A stretch of 64,000 bases of DNA from Petrosia ficiformis (lineage: Eukaryota; Porifera; Demospongiae; Haplosclerida; Petrosiidae), in assembly GCA_947044365.1 (NCBI GenBank), contig OX345638.1, positions 8,323,701 to 8,387,700 on the forward strand. Reading direction: 5' to 3'. The position numbers and the translations under genes were made by a program. Below, in pieces: positions 60,355-64,000 of this stretch. Position 1 is the stretch's first letter. Every line of letters begins with the position of its first letter. The notes beneath the pieces were generated by a model. The model had not been told where the DNA came from and ran no database searches. It was given only the letters and a program-made list of their open reading frames with translations.

Positions 60355-61068
60355 TCTTACTATTGAAACGTGCAGTGTACGTGACCACGCATGCTTGAAC
60401 ACGTGGGAAATTATGCGCGATTTCGAGCGAGTTTCAGCTAAAAGTAAGCGCAACTAATGCACCATGGGCCCCTCTAGATCTAACACTGAATTAATATTGT
60501 GTGTATATGTGTGTTATATATTTACTATAGTAGTATTTGTTTGCTATGCACATGTACTTTGCAATGTTGTATATTTAAAGCACACCCAACCATGATGATG
60601 CTGCAGCAACAAGTAAAGGAAAGCATTGATAATTATTATATAACTATGGAAATGCAGGTATTGTGGGCTATGCTAATTATTTTAATGAGAGGAGTGTATC
60701 TAAGTGCCAAGAAGCCTGAGAGTTGAGCTGGGTGATACCAGGAATTACCATATGAGTATGAGTAGTTGAGATCAAGTACTGTAGCAAAAATTTGAGTATT
60801 ACTCTACCAATATGAGTAATAGCCATGCTGAAGGTGCATCCAAACATTTGTTGAAATTCTTAAGTATTTATGAAAATGTATACGTATGATACATTCTCAC
60901 AAATAATTTAAGAATTGAAGAAGCTTGGAAACAATTCCTTACATTCACTATGCTGATAATCTACATATATGTAATCACAGTTGTTCAATTTGCATGGAAT
61001 GTACCAAGTTTTGCCTGCACGCTCCTGCTGTTTGCTTGTACCACCTGACCACATCAAACCACTTTTAG

Positions 61069-61165
61069 TAATTTGGGGTGTGGTACATCCAACATTGTAT
61101 TAATTTTAGTATGTTGTACTTCCTTTTTAGTAGGAAGTTGTAAATTACAACCTTATAAAACTGAA
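61069..61165 (+). promoter_or_regulatory. CTTCC-GGAAG promoter type, copy 3
   Basis: AATTTGGGGTGTGGT, CTTCCTTTTTAGTAGGAAG, GTTGTAAATTACAAC and TTATAAAA in the same order as at 34956, about 75 bp before the first exon at 61238. Confidence 0.5.
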
Positions 61166-61237
61166 AGTGTTCCATTGAGCACTTCCATTGTTTTATGTTT
61201 TGATCAAAATATCGAGCGAAATTGATATTGAGAAAGC

Positions 61238-61909
61238 ATGTGCACGTCAATGGAGCCTGATTGTGACTCTGGTAATAATACTTTTTTTGTTTCTTGTACT
61301 TTATTGTAATTATCCTCATGTGTGATGCATGACTACACTATTTATTACAATTCGATTTTCATATAGTCTTTGAAGTTACGCAAAGAACCTTAGAGTCTGA
61401 CACAGATTCTTCAAAAACAGGTATAGCATTCATCATTAATCTTAAAGGCACTTATACAGGAAATTGTGAATGCATGTGTAGTATACTTTTTTTAATTCTG
61501 TTACTTTATGATTATCTATATCCTACAAACATAAGTTTGTATGATATATTTAATTGTTATTAGATAAGCTCAATTACTCATCATTGACATAAAACTTAAA
61601 AGACCAAAATATTGATATTTCTAAACTATATATATACAAGTTATATGTGACAAAAACATCATATACATTACTTTATTTAATATTCTAATCATTTACCTCC
61701 ATAGAAGTGATGGCCCAGCAGACTATATTGCTAAATAACTATTATAATGTAATTACATGCATGAAGTTTATGTACCTCTCAATCAGTTGTAATGTCTATG
61801 TGAATGATATATAATTATGAAATTCATGATGTACTCATTTTATATTTGCAGGTTGGATAATTCCCCTGAAACAAACATGAGAAAGAAATTAGGAATCATT
61901 GCCACACCA
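61238..61909 (+). pseudogene. Gene F: array member reduced to first exons and a death-domain stub
   Basis: Exon 61238-61271 (MCTSMEPDCDSG) and exon 61367-61420 (TQRTLESDTDSSKTG) are intact. The Ser-Pro exon is missing. The death-domain intron sequence is present up to the acceptor at about 61851, but only the last codons of the exon (MRKKLGIIATP) remain, and its GT donor is AT. The following 300 bp still match the introns of A, B and C in patches. Non-functional beyond the promoter. Confidence 0.7.
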
Positions 61910-62352
61910 AATAAACATCACTATATATCATAATTATTATATTCCTTAATAATCATAATAAAATTCTAAATGTATTAATAATAAAGTATATAAAAGTTTA
62001 TTTTAGAATGTACCAGCTATTTATCATTTAAAGTGCCTTTGTGACTGCTATGCAGAACAATATATATTGAGAAAAATAATTATCCCTATGATTGCTTTGT
62101 GGTGAAGCAGATCAGCCTATTATAATTATTATTTTGACTATCTACTCTCCTTATCTTTTAAAGGATCTTGTAAAACTTTAGCAATATATTTCAGGTAGAA
62201 TTGCTATTAGTTCCAGTTTCTACGTATGACAAGCAGCTTTCTTTCTTCCTGCTGGTCTGTAGAGCTTGAGCATGCATTCTATTTCGTGCCACACCCATGA
62301 CTGGCCAACACCACTATCTTGTATATAATAAGATAGTTTATAGCCAAGGAGC

Positions 62353-62926
62353 TCACAGGAAGCTATCATTATCAATTCCCAATACTAGATAAAGCACAAA
62401 ACCAAGAATAAATGAGAAACCAAGTACTAGTGCAGGAGATATTGGAATACTTGCAATTTCAGCCTGAAATTAATGAGAATTAATGAATAATAAACAAACA
62501 AATACATAAACACACAAACATACATACATACATACATATATACATACATACATACATACATACATACATACATACATACATACATACATACATACATACA
62601 TACATACATACATACATACATACATACATACATACATACATACATTGTTACATACATACATACATATGTAGTTACATACGTACATACATACAGTATATTT
62701 GCCTAAGTTTTTTAGGACGTTTCGACCCGAAGATCTTCGTCATCAATAATGAAGAAACTACAAATACATTCACTTATATACTATCTAACATGCATGCATT
62801 ATAAGTGTGTGCACACATGACATTATAACTAAAGCATGCATTTCTTCCTCTGGTCCACCTGTCAAAAAAGGAGACGCTTGATCGCTTACTATCATTACAT
62901 ACATACATATATACATACACACATCC

Positions 62927-62966
<40 letters not shown>

Positions 62967-63545
62967 GTACATACATAGTTACATATGTACATGCACACAC
63001 ACAGTACATAGTGCATAGTACATAAATACATACAGCAAACCCTACATAAGTATGTATATAGTCGTGGCCAGAGCAAAAGAAAAACACAAAGAAGTGATGC
63101 TTATATAGGGTTGTTATGTGGAAGTGGTTACTTTAATTTCGTTTCTAAGGTACCATCCCCATCTTGTTCCTGTGCCTTTTCGGTTTTGATATCCCTACAT
63201 ACTATTCCATTTTAAAAAATTATGACAGGTCAGATATGAAACACACTTGTATGAAAGGTAGTAAAAATATTGCAGTCCATTGAATAACTGCGAGAACACC
63301 TGTTACTGCAATCAATGGAAGATCTGCATCATTCATCAGTTCTTCAAAACCATAAATAGCTTGAAGAAGAGAAAGAGGAGGAGGAGGAGAAGAAAAAAAC
63401 GAGAGGTTGAGATGTGAAGAATAGTTTGGTTCAAAAGTCACTTACAATTAAAACAGGAAAGAAGTAATATAAATAACATGATGGAAGTTGCTCTAGCCAT
63501 GTGACTATTCAGTTTACTTGAGAATTGACGAGCATCACTAATCTC
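62353..63545 (-). CDS. Multipass membrane protein, last three exons (right copy)
   Basis: Minus-strand exons: 63545-63446 (EISDARQFSSKLNSHMARAT then a hydrophobic run), 63359-63247 (IYGFEELMNDADLPLIAVTG then VLAVIQWTAIFLLPFIQ, a membrane helix) and 62463-62353 (AEIASIPISPALVLGFSFIL then GFVLYLVLGIDNDSFL, a helix and stop TGA). Donors GTAAGT and GTGTGT and acceptors TAG, AAG and CAG are all in frame (phases 0, 1, 0). The intron before the last exon holds about 800 bp with two TACA arrays. The upstream exons are outside the window; the left-end copy shows what precedes them (helix then CQLMIYYLQSICTRVKDKEW). At least four membrane segments across the family. The family is not recognised; a chemoreceptor-like protein is one possibility but unproven. 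Confidence 0.6.
62518..62700. repeat. (TACA)n microsatellite
   Basis: About 180 bp of pure ACAT tetranucleotides in an intron of the membrane-protein gene. Open frames on either strand are MYVC-type periodic peptides, not genes. Confidence 0.95.
62895..62990. repeat. (TACA)n microsatellite, second tract
   Basis: About 95 bp of ACAT repeats in the same intron. Confidence 0.9.
63090..63215. repeat. Half copy of the foldback MITE family
   Basis: Carries GGGTTGTTATGTGGAAGTGG and TTTTGATATCCCTACATACT, one arm of the 17755-18064 family. It lies in the intron of the membrane-protein gene. From 63560 to the right edge only AT-rich sequence without recognisable features is seen. Confidence 0.6.
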
Positions 63546-64000
63546 CTATGTATGTATGTATCACTGTGAAAAAAGCTGCCAACATATAAGCATAACATTA
63601 TTCCTTAGTTTTTATTGTGTTATAAGATATCTTTTTTTTTTGTTAAGTATAAGGTGGTTATAATGGCTTTTCATTAGTATTAGTGAGAGTATTCATGTAT
63701 TATATTACTGAGCTTATATATTCTTTATGAACATATAAGTAAGATATATGATATAATCTCTTTCCTATACTTAGCTGCAGGTTTCTGTATTTTCAAATGC
63801 ATGCAAAAGCAGATATAGACTCTAATATGAAAACAGTTCTAGTGCACATGTGTATGTGCATATATATGTGTATAAAAGATTGTTAATGTTACAATAATTA
63901 CATTAAAATTTGCTCAACTATTATTAACATTCATCATTACAGTTCTGATTACAAAAAAAAAAATTCAAACAATTTATCAGAATTAATACTAATAGTTAAT

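Noticed and set aside
62427..63087. Periodic open frames in the right-hand TACA arrays
   Set aside because: Microsatellite artefacts lying in an intron of the membrane-protein gene.
1..64000. tRNA or rRNA genes
   Set aside because: No A-box/B-box pair with a cloverleaf was recognised. The tRNA-like TGGCGCAGTGGG word at 59479-59490 is the retrotransposon primer site. A tRNAscan run would settle it.

Overview
The window looks like nuclear DNA of a marine demosponge, probably Amphimedon queenslandica or a close relative. It is very AT-rich, genes are split by short introns, and the proteins combine death-fold, ROC-COR and zinc-finger domains in ways known from sponge and cnidarian genomes. The species is an inference; the domains and splice sites are read directly.

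The core is a degenerate array of paralogous genes, all on the + strand. One copy (gene C, 38133-47733) can be modelled end to end as 15 exons with compatible splice phases and about 1,285 residues: a short acidic/Ser-Pro N-terminus, a death domain, a second Ser-Pro module, a second death-fold domain, two conserved unnamed domains, two P-loop exons, then ROC and COR GTPase domains and a Cys/His-rich tail. The other copies are partial or broken: A (9105-12634), E (14607-23258, perhaps to 29496), D (30281-31908), a 35.1 kb first-exon stub, B (50636-54449 plus 59869-59940) and F (61238-61909). Five first-exon modules carry one of two promoter types: paired TGCGCATGCG palindromes (14.5 and 25.4 kb) or a CTTCC-GGAAG inverted pair (35.0, 38.0 and 61.1 kb). 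The likely role is innate-immune or cell-death signalling by a multidomain GTPase (inference).

Copy B is interrupted in an intron by a complete Ty3/Gypsy retrotransposon (54460-59814, minus strand). Its two 322-bp LTRs read as identical. It has a 4-bp target duplication, gag with a zinc knuckle, full pol, a candidate tRNA-Ser-type primer site and a textbook -1 frameshift signal.

The rest is mobile-element debris: LINE relics (about 1.4, 5.4, 24.6 and 49.4 kb), an R2-like restriction-endonuclease LINE fragment (48.1-49.3 kb, minus), Crypton-like recombinase N-terminal relics (7.4 and 50.0 kb), several foldback or TIR elements, dispersed 0.3-0.7 kb repeats and tetranucleotide arrays. A multipass membrane-protein gene on the minus strand has exons at the right end (62353-63545) and a damaged copy at the left end (1955-2457). 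A C2H2 plus SWIM-type zinc-finger exon lies on the minus strand just upstream of gene C. No tRNA, rRNA or CRISPR locus was seen.
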